DNA of 64,000 nucleotides from Algoriphagus zhangzhouensis (GTDB lineage: Bacteria > Bacteroidota > Bacteroidia > Cytophagales > Cyclobacteriaceae), in contig NZ_FRXN01000001.1 of assembly GCF_900148515.1 (NCBI RefSeq), positions 744,001 through 808,000 of the forward strand, given 5' to 3'. A program made the position numbers and the translations under genes. Shown here in pieces: positions 62,147-64,000 of the stretch. Numbering within the stretch: position 1 is the first letter of the stretch; every line of letters starts with the position of its first letter. A model generated the notes under the pieces. That model ran no database searches, had not been told where the DNA came from, and worked only from the letters and a program-made list of their open reading frames with translations.

Positions 62147-63961
62147 TCATCTGTAAAGTTCTTGGTGCAATTTTTTCAAAGCATCAAAATCAAATTTATA
62201 CACTTGTCTATCATAAGTCATCATCCCATTGACTTCCACTTCGACATCTGTTGTTTGAGTATAAACTGCTGCTGCTAAGCCCATTGGAATCAACTTTTTC
62301 AAGTCTTCCATCAATAAACTATAACGAGCAAATAACTCCTGCTTATTTGCAAAGCTTTGATAGCCCCAGTTGTCTTTTTCTTGCCAAGTATGGTTTTCTA
62401 CAGGTAATCCTAAACCACCAAATTCTCCCAAAACCATTATCTTATTTGCTCCGAAAACTGATGGATCAGGCATCACAGGGTCAGGATAATTATGCAAATC
62501 CATGATGTCACCGACGATATCTTGACTTTTCATTTCAAAGTTTCCACCACTGGCAGAGTTGATTAACCTAGAATCATCTTCCATTCTTGTCAAGTTGACA
62601 ATCTCTGTGGTTTTAAATTGGCCCCAAGCCTCATTGAATGGCACCCAAACAACAATAGAAGGGAAAAATTTGAACTCACGAATGATTTCTTTCCATTCTG
62701 TTTTAAAGATTTCCTCGGACTCTTTGGTTCTGTCTTTATACATATCGTGACGATATACACCTGGACGTACTTCCCAACGATTCCCCATATCTCCACTTGG
62801 CATATCTTGCCAAACTAACATCCCTTCCTTATCGGCATGGTAATACCATCTAGCTGGCTCAACTTTCACATGCTTTCTGATCATGTTGAATCCCATCTCT
62901 TTGGTTTTCACTATATCAAATAGCAAGGCTTCATCCGTTGGAGCAGTATAAAGTCCATCAGGCCACCAACCTTGATCCAAAGGACCATATTGGAACAATG
63001 GATTACCATTTAGGAATATTCTTTGGAACCCATCTGCATCTTTACCCATTCTCACATCTCTGTAGGCAGCATAGGAATCAACTTCCTCCAGAACTTTCTT
63101 CCCATTGATCAATTTTACGGTTACATCATACAAAACCGGATTGTCAGGAGACCATGCTTGCAAGGTTGAAAGCTTAACTGGAGCAGGCTTATTCGCTTGC
63201 GCTTTAAATGAACCAGCAGCAACTCCATCTAAACTTAGACTGACCTCTACTTCTGCTCCATCTGTAGCACCTTCCACTTCAGGGTAAAAAACTTGAACAC
63301 CATTTTCCCAATCAGTATTTGAGTAGATCGATGCTAGATAAGTTTGAGGAACTTGCTCAATCCAAACTGTTTGCCAGATACCGGTAACTGGAGTATACCA
63401 GATCCCATGTGGCTTTTGAATTTGCTTTCCTCTTGGCTGAGGTCCTCCATCACTTGGATCCCAAACCCGAACACGTATCGTTTGCTTCTTTCCAGAAACT
63501 ATTTGATCTGTGATATCATAAGAGAATCCATCAAAACCTCCTTGATGAACACCAACAGAAGTTCCGTTAACCCAAACTTCAGATTCCCAATCAACAGCGC
63601 CAAAATGAAGGATAACGCGGTTTTTACCAGGTTTTGAACTCAATTCAAACTCCTTTTCATACCAAAGCTCCATATCAGGCCCTACTTCCTTTTGAACTCC
63701 AGACAGATAGGACTCTACTGGGAAAGGAACCGTAATGGATCCGGCAAAACCAATTTCAGGAATGCTTCCTTTCGGAAGAATGGTGTAATCCCACTGTCCA
63801 TTCAGGTTTTGCCAATTTTCGCGTACCAATTGGGGTCTTGGGTACTCTTGAAGAGGTGCCTCAGGATTCATATCCTCAGTCCAAGGTGTCACCAACTTTG
63901 CTTCTTGGCCATACACCACTGTCCCTGCCAACATTAACAGGGAAAAAACTATTTTTCTCAT
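62147..63961 (-). CDS. Exported glycoside hydrolase family 2 (beta-galactosidase-like)
   Basis: Choosing ATG 63961 gives a clear signal peptide (SLLMLAGTVVYGQ); the open frame reaches 12 codons further. The 604-residue product has the GH2 order: sugar-binding jelly roll (NLNGQWDYTI; GFDGFSYDITDQIV), an immunoglobulin-like domain, and a TIM barrel with the acid/base Glu in WVPFNEAWGQ and the nucleophile Glu in VLGEFGGLGLP. It should degrade beta-linked glycans in the periplasm or outside. It is shorter than classical LacZ and lacks its C-terminal domains, like many Bacteroidota GH2 enzymes. Its substrate is open. Confidence 0.9.
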   Translation of the reverse strand: MRKIVFSLLMLAGTVVYGQEAKLVTPWTEDMNPEAPLQEYPRPQLVRENWQNLNGQWDYTILPKGSIPEIGFAGSITVPFPVESYLSGVQKEVGPDMELWYEKEFELSSKPGKNRVILHFGAVDWESEVWVNGTSVGVHQGGFDGFSYDITDQIVSGKKQTIRVRVWDPSDGGPQPRGKQIQKPHGIWYTPVTGIWQTVWIEQVPQTYLASIYSNTDWENGVQVFYPEVEGATDGAEVEVSLSLDGVAAGSFKAQANKPAPVKLSTLQAWSPDNPVLYDVTVKLINGKKVLEEVDSYAAYRDVRMGKDADGFQRIFLNGNPLFQYGPLDQGWWPDGLYTAPTDEALLFDIVKTKEMGFNMIRKHVKVEPARWYYHADKEGMLVWQDMPSGDMGNRWEVRPGVYRHDMYKDRTKESEEIFKTEWKEIIREFKFFPSIVVWVPFNEAWGQFKTTEIVNLTRMEDDSRLINSASGGNFEMKSQDIVGDIMDLHNYPDPVMPDPSVFGANKIMVLGEFGGLGLPVENHTWQEKDNWGYQSFANKQELFARYSLLMEDLKKLIPMGLAAAVYTQTTDVEVEVNGMMTYDRQVYKFDFDALKKLHQELYR

Positions 63962-64000
63962 AGTGAAAGGTTTAATGAAAATCAAACCAAAGTACAATTG

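Overview
The window looks like chromosome from a Bacteroidota bacterium, most probably the Cytophagia side (Cyclobacteriaceae, Algoriphagus-like). Pointers are the moderately low GC, many short lipoproteins and secreted proteins, DUF6266 and DUF559 genes, a WYL regulator, SusD-free but lipoprotein-rich exported enzymes, a few matches to the Bacteroidota promoter (TTG, about 19 nt, TAnnTTTG), and an almost complete lack of Shine-Dalgarno sequences. The genus is an inference from gene style, not from a marker gene. No rRNA, tRNA, prophage, complete insertion sequence or CRISPR array was seen.

Layout. 0-9.3 kb: exported hydrolases (metal-less amidohydrolase, NlpC/P60 lipoprotein, M28 glutamate-carboxypeptidase-like peptidase, S8 lipoprotein peptidase), a WYL regulator and a BamA-like barrel. 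9.6-13.3 kb: a GT-C membrane glycosyltransferase, a DUF559 endonuclease-like gene embedded in its own repeat family, and a four-unit repeat array upstream of smc. 13.3-20.6 kb: smc, then, convergent with it and overlapping its last codons, a two-gene module: a MutT-type NUDIX hydrolase and a 1129-residue PLD nuclease-helicase-DUF3427-S24 fusion. 21-30 kb: accessory region with DUF6266, aldo/keto reductase, DUF3892, ElaA-like acetyltransferase, a lipoprotein and an unrecognised two-gene cassette, separated by long stretches of dispersed repeats. 30-38.6 kb: TPR lipoprotein, dodecin-like protein, a TIG/kelch lipoprotein with its barrel partner, and a lipid/glycan glycosyltransferase pair. 39-45 kb: a tripartite RND efflux operon. 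45-54 kb: amidase, cyclase, a collagen-like lipoprotein, a LamG protein, two small haem proteins, an AEC transporter and a Tat-exported aminotransferase. 54-64 kb: LemA with DUF2207, an exported amidohydrolase, a bile-acid-symporter family protein with a PlsC acyltransferase, HPPD, DUF502 and an exported GH2 glycosidase.

Most of the window is ordinary core or envelope biology. The most unusual item is the helicase fusion at 16865-20254. Its C-terminal LexA/UmuD-type S24 domain keeps a Ser-Lys dyad and has an Ala-Gly pair where LexA-type proteins cut themselves. With the overlapping MutT gene this reads as a damage-responsive DNA repair or anti-phage module, which is an inference. Also notable are at least four separate families of dispersed intergenic repeats (about 120-bp units at 6.7 and 12.9 kb; CCCCC-type repeats around the DUF559 gene; GGGCTTTAGCCC-type palindromes at 9.5 and 22.4 kb; a 200-240-bp composite unit at 25.4-30 kb).
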